Positions 6,988 through 14,642 of a DNA stretch of 39,175 nt are shown piece after piece. The notes under the pieces are model-generated. The model searched no databases, was not told where the DNA came from, and worked only from the letters and a program-made list of their open reading frames with translations. Numbering within the stretch: position 1 is the first letter of the stretch; every line of letters starts with the position of its first letter. The stretch lies in the NCBI RefSeq assembly GCF_004116465.1, contig NZ_PDJV01000024.1, forward strand, positions 1-39,175, read 5' to 3'. The DNA comes from Arcobacter sp. F2176. GTDB lineage: Bacteria; Campylobacterota; Campylobacteria; Campylobacterales; Arcobacteraceae. Position numbers and translations under genes: made by a program.

Positions 6988-7825
6988 AAAACAAACTCTA
7001 CCTTCAAACAGTGATATTATCGTATCAAGAATTAAAAAAGGACTAAATACTTTAGATGAGTTATTAACGCTAATTGAGTCTATGAAAAATACTTTTTTTG
7101 CTGATGCCAATTTAGAACTAGAACTTCTTTTATCAAATGGTTTCCCCTTAGATATTATTGATGAAAAAGTACTTTTAAAAACAAAAGAAAATCAAATAAA
7201 AGACCAAGTTTTTTGTATCGTAGACATTGAAACAAATGGAAGCAATGTAAACAAAGGGCAAGTCATAGAAATAGGTGCAGTAAAACTTAAAAATGGTGAG
7301 ATAATAGATAGTTATGAATCCCTAGTTTATGCAAAAGATGTACCTCCTTATATCCAAGAAGTGACAAATATAACTCCTAGTATGTTAAAAGATGCGCCAG
7401 TATTAAAAACTGTACTTGAAGAGTTTAAGATATTTTTAGAAGATGATGTTTTTGTTGCCCATGATATCAAGTTTGATTATAGATTTATTTCAGAATCATT
7501 TAAAAAGTATAACTTAGGTGAACTACACAATAGAAAGCTTTGCACTATTGATTTGTCAAAGAGAACAATAGAAGCTCAAAGATATGGTTTAGACTTTTTA
7601 AAAGATTTATTGCATATAGATATAGACACACAACACAGAGCCTATAGTGATGCTTTAAGCACAACTTATATCTTAAAAGAATCACTTTCAAAATTACCAG
7701 AGAAAATTCTAACAGCTGAAGATTTGATAGCTTTTTCAAAATCTGATAATATAATCAATAATAAAAATAATAATGCAAAACAAAATAAACAAAACAGACA
7801 AAATAAAATAGAAAAGGAAGATTGA
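6977..7825 (+). CDS. DnaQ-like DEDDh 3'-5' exonuclease
   Basis: The 282-residue protein has an exonuclease domain at about 75-235. The Exo I motif is VDIETNG (D83, E85), Exo II includes FVAHDIKFDY (D167) and Exo III is HRAYSDA (H220, D225), so the full DEDDh set is present. It is probably the proofreading epsilon subunit of DNA polymerase III or a close relative. It has a helical N-terminal extension of about 70 residues that is absent from short DnaQ proteins, and an Asn/Lys/Gln-rich low-complexity tail (about 250-282). The gene overlaps trpF by 11 bp, and its TGA shares one base with the next start codon (TGATG). Confidence 0.88.
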   Translation: MKSKKQTLPSNSDIIVSRIKKGLNTLDELLTLIESMKNTFFADANLELELLLSNGFPLDIIDEKVLLKTKENQIKDQVFCIVDIETNGSNVNKGQVIEIGAVKLKNGEIIDSYESLVYAKDVPPYIQEVTNITPSMLKDAPVLKTVLEEFKIFLEDDVFVAHDIKFDYRFISESFKKYNLGELHNRKLCTIDLSKRTIEAQRYGLDFLKDLLHIDIDTQHRAYSDALSTTYILKESLSKLPEKILTAEDLIAFSKSDNIINNKNNNAKQNKQNRQNKIEKED

Positions 7826-8367
7826 TGTTTTCACAAGAAAAATACCTAAAAGCTCTAAACTTTGCAGCAAAGGCACATGGAGAACAAAAAACTCCCAAAG
7901 GCTTACCTTATATTACCCATCTAGCATCAGTTGCTATGGAGATGATGCATGCCTGTGAACAAGGTAATGTAAAACTTGAAGATGCAGATTTTGCAATACA
8001 AGTTGCTCTATTACATGATGTATTAGAAGATACAAATGCAACTATTAGTGAACTAATAGAAGAGTTTGGAGATGAAATTGCAAGTGGCGTTGAAGCCTTA
8101 ACAAAAGACCCATCAATTGAGTCTAAAAAACAACAAATGGCTGAAAATATAAATAGATTACTAACCCAAAGCTACGCAGTACAATGTGTAAAATTAGCAG
8201 ATAGAATCACAAACTTACAAAAACCACCAGAATCTTGGGATAATGAGAAAATCTATAACTATTTTCAAGAATCAAAGTTTATTTTGAGCTGTTTGAAAAA
8301 TGCGAATCCGTTTTTATCGAAGAGATTGGAAGATAAGATTAACATCTACAGAACCTACATAAAATAA
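7825..8367 (+). CDS. Small HD-domain protein, alarmone hydrolase-like
   Basis: This is a stand-alone HD domain of 180 residues resembling the hydrolase half of RelA/SpoT and the small alarmone hydrolases (MESH1 type). Metal and catalytic positions are visible: H32 (YITHL), H64-D65 and E68-D69 in ALLHDVLEDT, and D126 in KLADRITNL. No synthetase or TGS domain follows. Family members cleave the 3'-pyrophosphate of (p)ppGpp or related nucleotides, but the true substrate here is not shown by sequence. I chose the ATG at 7825, with AAGGA at 7814-7818 upstream, over an in-frame TTG at 7822. It ends the rpe operon, and a palindromic element begins at its stop codon. Confidence 0.85.
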   Translation: MFSQEKYLKALNFAAKAHGEQKTPKGLPYITHLASVAMEMMHACEQGNVKLEDADFAIQVALLHDVLEDTNATISELIEEFGDEIASGVEALTKDPSIESKKQQMAENINRLLTQSYAVQCVKLADRITNLQKPPESWDNEKIYNYFQESKFILSCLKNANPFLSKRLEDKINIYRTYIK

Positions 8368-8487
8368 AAACTCAGCTTTTTGCCCAACTCTGCGTTCGGC
8401 TGCAATATTAATTGCAGTCACTTACTTTAGTAAGCTCCTTTATTAATATTTTGTCTGCCTTGATTTGAACAAAAATCTGAGTTTTAT
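8364..8487. repeat. 124-bp nested palindromic intergenic element
   Basis: The outer arms (8364-8382 and 8470-8487) are near-perfect inverted copies built on AAAACTCAG and CTGAGTTTT. Inside are two more hairpins, CTGCAAT/ATTGCAG (8400-8406 and 8411-8417) and CTTACT/AGTAAG (8421-8426 and 8429-8434). A further complementary pair (8404-8412 with 8442-8450) would be exclusive with the first. Base composition is markedly less AT-rich than the flanks. It overlaps the stop codon of the HD gene. It resembles dispersed repetitive extragenic palindromes that I recall from proteobacterial genomes; I see one copy in this window. It may also terminate the operon. Confidence 0.6.
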
Positions 8488-8590
8488 GTAATAATTTTTT
8501 AATGAATAGATTTTGTTATTTATTTAAATATAAAATGATAATTAAGATAATTTATATATAATAATTATATGTAAATGATAGGAATGTTAA

Positions 8591-9442
8591 TTGATTTATC
8601 TTATATTATTTTTTATTTTAATGGTAGTTATTGTTATAAAAATAGAGCAAAAAATAATTGCATCAAAGTATTTAATTAAAAAGGTACATAAATATAGACA
8701 TCAAGCTCGAACTGAAAGAATTGAGAGAAGAAAAGAGATAGAAGAGTATAAAAAAAGTTTAACTCATAAATACTATGTAGATAAAAAGTTAAAAGACCCT
8801 GAGCTACAAAAAATGATTGATATAAATAAATCATACTCTTTAGATAAATTTCGTTTTGAATCTAGAATTATATTCTATTTTGTAATTGCTTCATTTTTAT
8901 TTGGAGTAGTTTTCACACTATTTAATTTGTATACTGAATCAAGCTTAGATTTCTTTGTTCCTTTTTTTAAAAAATTATTTAAAGTGTTGTACAAAAATTT
9001 TTATTTGCATACTTTTAATCCTCAATCATATATGATTTGTTTTTCATGGATTGCAATTTTTTCTATTTTTGTCTTTGTTTTTTTACTTATTTACAGTTTA
9101 AATAATAAAAGAAGTTTTTATTTTAGAATAAAATATAAAAATATTAATTTAAAAGAAAAAATATATTCTTTTTTCTTTTTCATTTTCATCTTTATTTTCA
9201 TTTATTATCTCTTTAATGAAACTCACTTACATCGTTCTAAATATAAAGATAGTGCAATTTTTATATATTTATATTCCTTTCCTTTTGGTTTTCTTGGACA
9301 AGCATTTTTATTAAGTGCTATTTGGACAAGTGTTTTTGCACAATTTTTAATTATGAAACTTTTATTTTCTGATTTTTTAACTTATATAAAAAATATAAAA
9401 GAAGATTCAAAAAAGACCTCTAAAATGGAGAATAGATTTTGA
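8591..9442 (+). CDS. Hypothetical membrane protein
   Basis: I do not recognise this 283-residue protein. It has an N-terminal membrane segment (about 1-17) and a charged, probably coiled cytoplasmic stretch (about 20-85). Further hydrophobic segments lie near 93-115, 147-170, 190-208 and 222-258. The start is TTG at 8591, set by the ribosome site ATAGGA (8578-8583) 7 nt upstream. The nearby ATG at 8584 is out of frame. It is the first of a block of AT-rich genes, and its TGA overlaps the next TTG start by 4 bp. The block lies between two housekeeping operons, which fits a lineage-specific insertion. Confidence 0.7.
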   Translation: MIYLILFFILMVVIVIKIEQKIIASKYLIKKVHKYRHQARTERIERRKEIEEYKKSLTHKYYVDKKLKDPELQKMIDINKSYSLDKFRFESRIIFYFVIASFLFGVVFTLFNLYTESSLDFFVPFFKKLFKVLYKNFYLHTFNPQSYMICFSWIAIFSIFVFVFLLIYSLNNKRSFYFRIKYKNINLKEKIYSFFFFIFIFIFIYYLFNETHLHRSKYKDSAIFIYLYSFPFGFLGQAFLLSAIWTSVFAQFLIMKLLFSDFLTYIKNIKEDSKKTSKMENRF

Positions 9443-10428
9443 AAATATATCAAAAAAAACTTTTATTAATATTCTCAATAATTATAATTTTTATTGTTGG
9501 ACTTTATTTAGTTCATTATAAACGGTATGTAATAAATGCTCCTAAAACTCATATTGAAGCTAGAAAAGATTATGTAAATGCATTAACAATTCATTTCTTT
9601 TACTCAATGCTTGTAAAAGCAGGAATAGATTATAAAAATCCAATAATAGCACCAATTAAAAATGCTAGAGATTATTTTTATAAAAGAGGAATATCTAAAT
9701 TATCACCAATTGATAGTGAGCGTACTATCTGGTTTCATGTTTTTGAAATGATGCCTTATAATTTAAGTTCTGGAGGATATGGGAATATGCTTAAGAAACA
9801 TGGGAAAGAGTATGGTTATAAATTTTTGGATGATACTTTTAAATATATTGTTTTACTAGCGGATAATGACCCTATCGATAAGTCATTTAAAGATAATAAA
9901 TATATAGTACAAGCTTTTTTTGATTTACTAGATGTTTATACAACAGAATTAAAAGTAGATTTAGAAAATGAAACAATATCAAAAAAAAATATTAAACTCT
10001 TGCTAAAAGAGAAAAGTTTTTTTAATAACTTTCTTAGTTTATATGAAAAAAGAAATTTTTTTTTAAAAGAGCATAATGTAAATAACTTTCTTAGAAAAAA
10101 TTATAATAATTTTTATGGTGATTATCATAGATTTTATAATAATAGTTTGTATATATCAAGTATGATTTTATTTTATAAGATAAAAAATAATCTTTTTCAA
10201 TGTGAAAACGATAAAAAATATTTTAGAGATATTTTTATTTCTAAAAAAAAGATTAGAGAATATGTTAATGAAATTAATAGTTCAGCTAGTAGAAGAAAAG
10301 GAAAGGAAATTTTATTTCAAAGACTTAAAATTCCAAATACAAGATATGACAAAAAATATTCTGATAATCCATTTAAGATGTATGTGAATTGTAATTATGA
10401 TGATATTTTTATTAAAGAGGGAAATTAG
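9439..10428 (+). CDS. Hypothetical membrane-anchored protein, paralogue of 10526-11536
   Basis: The 329-residue protein has one N-terminal membrane segment (about 8-27) followed by a large, probably periplasmic, helical domain rich in Lys, Asn, Phe and Tyr. The segment at about 38-120 aligns with the corresponding part of the protein at 10526-11536. Both have an alanine and tyrosine-containing first helix, a D-Y-x-N motif followed by a proline, a Y-x-x-G...L-x-P...S-E-x-x-x-W block and a G-G-Y turn. The start is TTG at 9439 with GGAGA (9428-9431) in front, overlapping the previous stop by 4 bp. I recognise no enzymatic motif, and the function is unknown. Confidence 0.72.
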   Translation: MKIYQKKLLLIFSIIIIFIVGLYLVHYKRYVINAPKTHIEARKDYVNALTIHFFYSMLVKAGIDYKNPIIAPIKNARDYFYKRGISKLSPIDSERTIWFHVFEMMPYNLSSGGYGNMLKKHGKEYGYKFLDDTFKYIVLLADNDPIDKSFKDNKYIVQAFFDLLDVYTTELKVDLENETISKKNIKLLLKEKSFFNNFLSLYEKRNFFLKEHNVNNFLRKNYNNFYGDYHRFYNNSLYISSMILFYKIKNNLFQCENDKKYFRDIFISKKKIREYVNEINSSASRRKGKEILFQRLKIPNTRYDKKYSDNPFKMYVNCNYDDIFIKEGN

Positions 10429-10437
10429 GAGTAGTTA

Positions 10438-10524
10438 ATGAGTGCAAATGAAAAACTTTATATTGAGAAAGTAGAGGTTGATAGTATTAATATGTACTTT
10501 ATATTAATGCTAAATACGAAGTAG
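10438..10524 (+). CDS. Possible 28-residue small protein or leader ORF
   Basis: A short ORF starts with ATG at 10438 and ends with TAG at 10522-10524, one base before the next gene's ATG. Its ribosome site AGGAG (10427-10431, 6 nt spacing) is better than that of the following gene, which has only a weak GAAG. The predicted peptide starts MSANEKLYIEKVEVDS and has no membrane segment. It could be a real small protein, a coupling leader for 10526-11536, or the remnant of a larger gene. There is no homology evidence. Confidence 0.35.
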   Translation: MSANEKLYIEKVEVDSINMYFILMLNTK

Positions 10525-10525
10525 T

Positions 10526-11536
10526 ATGAGAAGATTATTTATATATATATTTAATAAGTTAAAATTAAAATATTTTATTTTAGTATTTTTAGCTTTTATT
10601 TTAATTCAAATTTCTTTTCTTTATATTACAAGTACTATTCAAATATCTACTAATGAGTTTCCTTTAAGTAAATCTCCAAATCCTAAAGCATCAGAACATT
10701 TTATAAAAGCAATGGAATATCGTAATTATATATCTAAGCTTCATAATTTTGTAGATTATGACAACTTTTTAATGACTCCTCTATTAAATAAAATGCAAGA
10801 AGAATATGAAACTGGAACTAAACTACTTCCAAAAACATCATCAGAAGATGTCTATTGGTATGTAATTCTTTTTCGAGGTATTCATGGTATAGGTGGATAT
10901 CCTGATAGAAAAGATATGTCCTTATCTTATAAAAATATATATACCAAAGAGGAATATGAACAACACTATAAAGAGATAGTAAACAAGATTAAAAGATTAG
11001 CAACAGATGATTTTAGTTTTGATGTACCAAGAATCACACAATATAAATATGAGTTTATGACTAATTTGATAGGTGAGGTTATGTCTTTATTAGGTGAATA
11101 TACAACAGAAGATAAAAAAGCTTTTTTAAATAAAGAGTACCTACAAAATTTAAATGATATTAATACAAATTATCATGTTTTTTCCAAAAAATATTTACCT
11201 CTTGCTAATAAACAAAATGAAAATATAGTTAATGATATTTATATGAAAATAAGACTTTCTACATATATTCTAACTTTTAAAATACAACAAACACGAAAAG
11301 CAAATTGTGATGATATAGAGTATGTAAACTTGATAAAAAATATAAAAGTAATAAAACAGATGAGTTTAAACTCAAAATACAAAAATCAAACTTTTTATTA
11401 TGAATCTATATTTGATAGAGAAGAATGGGCATATAGTAAATTACAAGTAAGTGAAAAGTATTGCCCTAGATTAAAAAAAGATACAGAAGAAGTAATAAAA
11501 TACTTTAATGCGAAAATGAAAAATCTATATAAATAA
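10526..11536 (+). CDS. Hypothetical membrane-anchored protein, paralogue of 9439-10428
   Basis: The 336-residue protein has one N-terminal membrane segment (about 14-36) and a large helical domain outside the membrane. It shares with the product of 9439-10428 a domain at about 52-135, including DYDN followed by a proline, Y-x-x-G-x-x-L-L-P, S-E-D-V-Y-W-Y and the G-G-Y turn. Past that the two diverge. Two cysteines near the C-terminus (KANCDD and EKYCPR) could pair, and the paralogue also has two late cysteines. It is the last gene of the block, with a hairpin about 50 bp downstream. I do not recognise the family. Confidence 0.72.
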   Translation: MRRLFIYIFNKLKLKYFILVFLAFILIQISFLYITSTIQISTNEFPLSKSPNPKASEHFIKAMEYRNYISKLHNFVDYDNFLMTPLLNKMQEEYETGTKLLPKTSSEDVYWYVILFRGIHGIGGYPDRKDMSLSYKNIYTKEEYEQHYKEIVNKIKRLATDDFSFDVPRITQYKYEFMTNLIGEVMSLLGEYTTEDKKAFLNKEYLQNLNDINTNYHVFSKKYLPLANKQNENIVNDIYMKIRLSTYILTFKIQQTRKANCDDIEYVNLIKNIKVIKQMSLNSKYKNQTFYYESIFDREEWAYSKLQVSEKYCPRLKKDTEEVIKYFNAKMKNLYK

Positions 11537-11585
11537 TTAATCAAGAAATAATAGTATTAGATGGAATATCGCTTATATATTATAA

Positions 11586-11628
11586 ATTTCTACCTTTATA
11601 AAAATGATACTTAGCTAAAGGTAGAAAT
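11586..11628. terminator. Hairpin between convergent operons
   Basis: A perfect 13-bp inverted repeat (11586-11598 with 11616-11628) encloses a 17-nt loop. A second, overlapping pair (GATACTT 11606-11612 with AAGTATC 11631-11637) could compete with it. It lies between the unknown membrane-protein block and the oorC stop. There is no clear T-tract, so the assignment as terminator rests on position. Confidence 0.55.
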
Positions 11629-11635
11629 CAAAGTA

Positions 11636-12193
11636 TCAGCCAGACACTTGTCTAGCATACTCCAAGCCCAAATCAAAGGCTTTGTTATTTATCTCGTGTA
11701 CTTTTGCTGGTACTTTTGAGAGCATTGTTTCTCTTAATATTTTGTTGTCTATACTTTCTCCTGTCATGAAGTTAGCAATTGCTAGGGCTAGGACTGATTG
11801 GGTTATTACATTTCCTACTTCTTCTTTTGCTATTGTGATGATTGGGATTTCGTAGATTTTCCATCTTTTTTTATCTTCTTGGGTAGGTTTTACTAGGTTT
11901 GGCTCTACTACTATTACTCCACCTTCTTTTACTCCATTTTTAAATTGGTCGTATGAAACTTGGGCAACTGATAGCATGAAGTCTATCTCTCCATCATTTG
12001 CGTATGGGTAGAGTATTTCTTTGTCATCTAGTGTTATATCAACAACTGTTGCTCCTCCTCTTACTTGTGAGGTATATGTGGCAGTTTTTAGACCGTATCC
12101 ACCTGCATTGATTTTTGCAGCTGCGAAGATTGCTCCTGCTAGTAAAACTCCTTGACCACCAACACCTGTAAATCTCATCAATATTTTACTCAT
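11636..12193 (-). CDS. oorC: 2-oxoglutarate:acceptor oxidoreductase gamma subunit
   Basis: This 185-residue subunit belongs to the pyruvate/ketoisovalerate oxidoreductase gamma family. The N-terminal GVGGQGVLLAGAIFA glycine-rich motif and the TYTSQVRGG block are characteristic. With OorA, OorB and OorD it forms the CoA-acylating 2-oxoglutarate oxidoreductase that replaces 2-oxoglutarate dehydrogenase in the TCA cycle of Campylobacterota and passes electrons to ferredoxin or flavodoxin. It is the last gene of the operon, 9 bp downstream of oorB. Confidence 0.93.
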   Translation of the reverse strand: MSKILMRFTGVGGQGVLLAGAIFAAAKINAGGYGLKTATYTSQVRGGATVVDITLDDKEILYPYANDGEIDFMLSVAQVSYDQFKNGVKEGGVIVVEPNLVKPTQEDKKRWKIYEIPIITIAKEEVGNVITQSVLALAIANFMTGESIDNKILRETMLSKVPAKVHEINNKAFDLGLEYARQVSG

Positions 12194-12202
12194 ATTAGTT
12201 CC

Positions 12203-13036
12203 TTAAAATTCAACAGCAGTTTTGTTTTTTTGAGCTGTTTTTACTTTTTCATATTGGTCTGTGTACTCTTTGGCATCTTCATCTTGTTTTAAAATACCTG
12301 TTGGAAATTTTCCAACTTTTTCTTCATCACTTAGTTTTTCAAATTTATTTTTTGGAACTGTTATCTCTTTTATCCAATCAAGATTTGCCATAGCTGAGTT
12401 CATTTTATTTTTTCTTCCTAAGTTTATGTGGCAGTTTGAAAAGATATCAAAAAAGCTATATCCATTATGACTTAGACCATTTTTTAGTAGTCTTTCTAGT
12501 TTTTTAGGCTCTGTTACACTCTCCCTTGCTACAAAAGAAGCTCCAGCTCCAATTGCAAGTTTACAAGGATCAAAAGTAGGGTCGATATTTCCTCTTTTCA
12601 TAGTAACTGTCCACATTCCTTGGGGAGTTGTTGGACTTGTTTGTGAGTTTGTAAGACCATAGATGAAGTTATTTACAACTATGTGATTTATATCTATATT
12701 TCTTCTACATCCGTGAATTGTGTGATTACCACCAATTGCAAGACCATCTCCATCACCTGTTACACAAATCACATGTTTGTCTGGATTTGCCATTTTGATA
12801 CCTGTGGCATAAGCTATTGCTCTTCCATGAGTAGTGTGAACTGTATTGCAGTTCATATAAGAAGAAAATCTTCCAGAACAACCAATTCCTGATACTACAC
12901 ATACATCATTCATATCCCAACCAAGTTCATCAATAGCTCTAATTAAGGCTTTTAAAATAACACCATCACCACAACCCCAACACCATAAAGTTGGCATTTT
13001 ATTTATTCGTAAATATTTATCATAATTAAAAGCCAT
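12203..13036 (-). CDS. oorB: 2-oxoglutarate:acceptor oxidoreductase beta subunit (TPP-binding)
   Basis: The 277-residue subunit binds thiamine diphosphate. The WCWGCGDGVILKAL and GIGCSGR motifs contain cysteines typical of the beta subunit, and VTGDGDGLAIGGNH followed by the Asn-containing VNNFIYGLTN is the Mg/TPP site. This chain performs decarboxylation of 2-oxoglutarate together with OorA. There is no separate iron-sulfur domain, consistent with OorD being the ferredoxin-like chain. It starts 1 bp after the oorA stop, indicating tight coupling. Confidence 0.95.
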   Translation of the reverse strand: MAFNYDKYLRINKMPTLWCWGCGDGVILKALIRAIDELGWDMNDVCVVSGIGCSGRFSSYMNCNTVHTTHGRAIAYATGIKMANPDKHVICVTGDGDGLAIGGNHTIHGCRRNIDINHIVVNNFIYGLTNSQTSPTTPQGMWTVTMKRGNIDPTFDPCKLAIGAGASFVARESVTEPKKLERLLKNGLSHNGYSFFDIFSNCHINLGRKNKMNSAMANLDWIKEITVPKNKFEKLSDEEKVGKFPTGILKQDEDAKEYTDQYEKVKTAQKNKTAVEF

Positions 13037-13037
13037 C

Positions 13038-14168
13038 TTACATTCCTTTGATTTTTTTGATTATTTCAAGTGGTGCTATTGGTCTACCATTTGCTTTAAA
13101 CAAAGTTTCAAAATCCAATCTTTGGCTTGCTCTTTGTATCTCTTGAATATATTGTCCAAGGTTTAGTTCACAAACTAATACTTTATCAAATCTATCACAT
13201 AACTCTTTGATTTTTTTAGCTGGACTTGGCCAAAGTGTTATTGGTCTAAATAGTCCTACTTTTATACCTTCATCTCTTAATCTATTTATTGCTTCTTTTG
13301 CTGAAAGTGACAAAGAACCATAAGCTATAATCATAATATCCGCATCATCTAACATATACTCTTCATATGATTCTATTTCATCCATATGGGCATTTACTTT
13401 ATTAAATAATCGCTCTATTAGATTTTCACACATTGTTTCATCTTCAGTTGGATGTCCATTGAAGTCATGATGAAGTCCAGTGTAGTGATATTTGTATCCT
13501 TTAAACATAGGATTTAAAACTGCTGGTTGATCAGAAGCTGCATTGTATGGTTCATAATCTTCTGGTTTGCCATCAAAAGTTTTTCTATAGAAGATACTCT
13601 TTTTTATCTCTTCAAGTGTAGGAACAATCGCTTTCCCACTCATGTGTCCAATTGTTTCATCTAGTAACACAAATACAGGTTGCATAAATCTATCAGCTAG
13701 ATTAAATGCCCGAACTGTCTCAGTATAACACTCAGATAAATTTCCTGCACATAAAGTAATAGAGTTATAATCCCCATGCGTAGGATTTTTTGCTTGTAAA
13801 ATATCGCCTTGTGCCACACGAGTAGGAAGTCCAGTTGATGGTCCTCCTCTCATAACATTTATGATTACAAGGGGAACTTCTGCTATAAATCCAAGACCAA
13901 TATTTTCAGCCTTTAGTGAAATACCTGGTCCACTTGTGGCTGTTAGTGATTTTTTACCACTCATTGAAGCACCTAGTGCTGCACAAATCCCTGCAATCTC
14001 ATCTTCCATTTGGATAGCTGCACCTCCAGAGGCTGGAAGCAAATCTGAAAGTGTATGCATAACTTCACTTGAGGGAGTAATAGGATATCCAGAAAAAAAC
14101 TCACATCCTGCATCAACAGATGCAATAGCTGCAAGTTCATTTCCTGTACATATTAGTTCTCTTGCCAT
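13038..14168 (-). CDS. oorA: 2-oxoglutarate:acceptor oxidoreductase alpha subunit
   Basis: The 376-residue subunit has the pyrimidine-binding domain of the family (residues about 1-230: GYPITPSSEVMH, QMEDEIA, TSGPGISLKAENIG, RGGPSTGLPT) and a transketolase C-terminal-like domain II (about 260-370). The T-S-G-P-G and glutamate-containing E-D-E-I-A motifs contribute to TPP activation across the A-B interface. It lies between oorD (2 bp away) and oorB (1 bp away). The gamma domain is a separate gene here, so this is the four-subunit DABC form. Confidence 0.95.
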   Translation of the reverse strand: MARELICTGNELAAIASVDAGCEFFSGYPITPSSEVMHTLSDLLPASGGAAIQMEDEIAGICAALGASMSGKKSLTATSGPGISLKAENIGLGFIAEVPLVIINVMRGGPSTGLPTRVAQGDILQAKNPTHGDYNSITLCAGNLSECYTETVRAFNLADRFMQPVFVLLDETIGHMSGKAIVPTLEEIKKSIFYRKTFDGKPEDYEPYNAASDQPAVLNPMFKGYKYHYTGLHHDFNGHPTEDETMCENLIERLFNKVNAHMDEIESYEEYMLDDADIMIIAYGSLSLSAKEAINRLRDEGIKVGLFRPITLWPSPAKKIKELCDRFDKVLVCELNLGQYIQEIQRASQRLDFETLFKANGRPIAPLEIIKKIKGM

Positions 14169-14170
14169 TA

Positions 14171-14485
14171 TTAATCCTTGATTCTGTAATTGTTTTCTTT
14201 TAGTATTCTAGCTCGTTGTTTTGATTCTTCTGTTAGTTTGGCAAACTTGTACTCATGTTTAGTAGCTACACTTATTGCAAAATCAGGACAAGCATATTCA
14301 CAATCACCGCATCCAATACATGACTCTTTTGATATGATTCTAACCTTTGAACCAAGTGTCGAAGTAGAATCATATGTCATAGCAAGAACGCCTGCTGGAC
14401 AAACAGAAGCACAGAGGTCACACGCCTTACACCTTTTTGCATCAATCCAAACTGGTGTATTAAGTGGAGTTTCCATTGAAGTCAT
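14171..14485 (-). CDS. oorD: 2-oxoglutarate:acceptor oxidoreductase delta subunit (ferredoxin-like)
   Basis: This subunit carries two [4Fe-4S] clusters in a bacterial ferredoxin fold: CKACDLCASVCPAGV and CIGCGDCEYACPDF, each a C-x2-C-x2-C-x3-C-P motif. It relays electrons from the OorAB active site. I start it at the ATG at 14485 (104 residues), because the ribosome site AAAAGGAG (14491-14498) lies just upstream of it and inside the longer reading frame that begins at 14506. It is the first gene of the operon and is preceded by a promoter at 14561-14590. Confidence 0.93.
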   Translation of the reverse strand: MTSMETPLNTPVWIDAKRCKACDLCASVCPAGVLAMTYDSTSTLGSKVRIISKESCIGCGDCEYACPDFAISVATKHEYKFAKLTEESKQRARILKENNYRIKD

Positions 14486-14560
14486 TTTATCTCCTTTTAT
14501 TTTCATTAAATAAAAATATTAAAATATATATTAAAATGGTATCTAATATAGGCTAAATAT

Positions 14561-14590
14561 ATTATATAAACAATTGTGATTTTACTTCAA
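14561..14590 (-). promoter_or_regulatory. Promoter of the oorDABC operon
   Basis: On the minus strand TATAAT (plus-strand 14561-14566) is preceded, after an 18-bp spacer, by TTGAAG (plus-strand 14585-14590). The match to a sigma-70 promoter is good. The leader to the oorD ATG would be about 65-70 nt. It is back to back with the promoter region of the plus-strand methyltransferase gene. Confidence 0.55.
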
Positions 14591-14642
14591 AGCATTATTA
14601 GAGAGTTTTTAGTACAATACAAAAAAATAAAAAAGGCTTTAT

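Noticed and set aside
8364-8487. Interpretation of the palindrome as an insertion sequence or CRISPR unit.
   Set aside because: There is no transposase and no visible target duplication, and no regularly spaced repeats. It is better described as a nested palindromic element.
14171-14506. The longer oorD start at 14506.
   Set aside because: Its first seven codons contain the ribosome site AAAAGGAG that serves the ATG at 14485.
14190-14513. Open frames antisense to oorD and oorA.
   Set aside because: They mirror the cysteine-rich ferredoxin gene and have no start signals. The minus-strand genes are certain.
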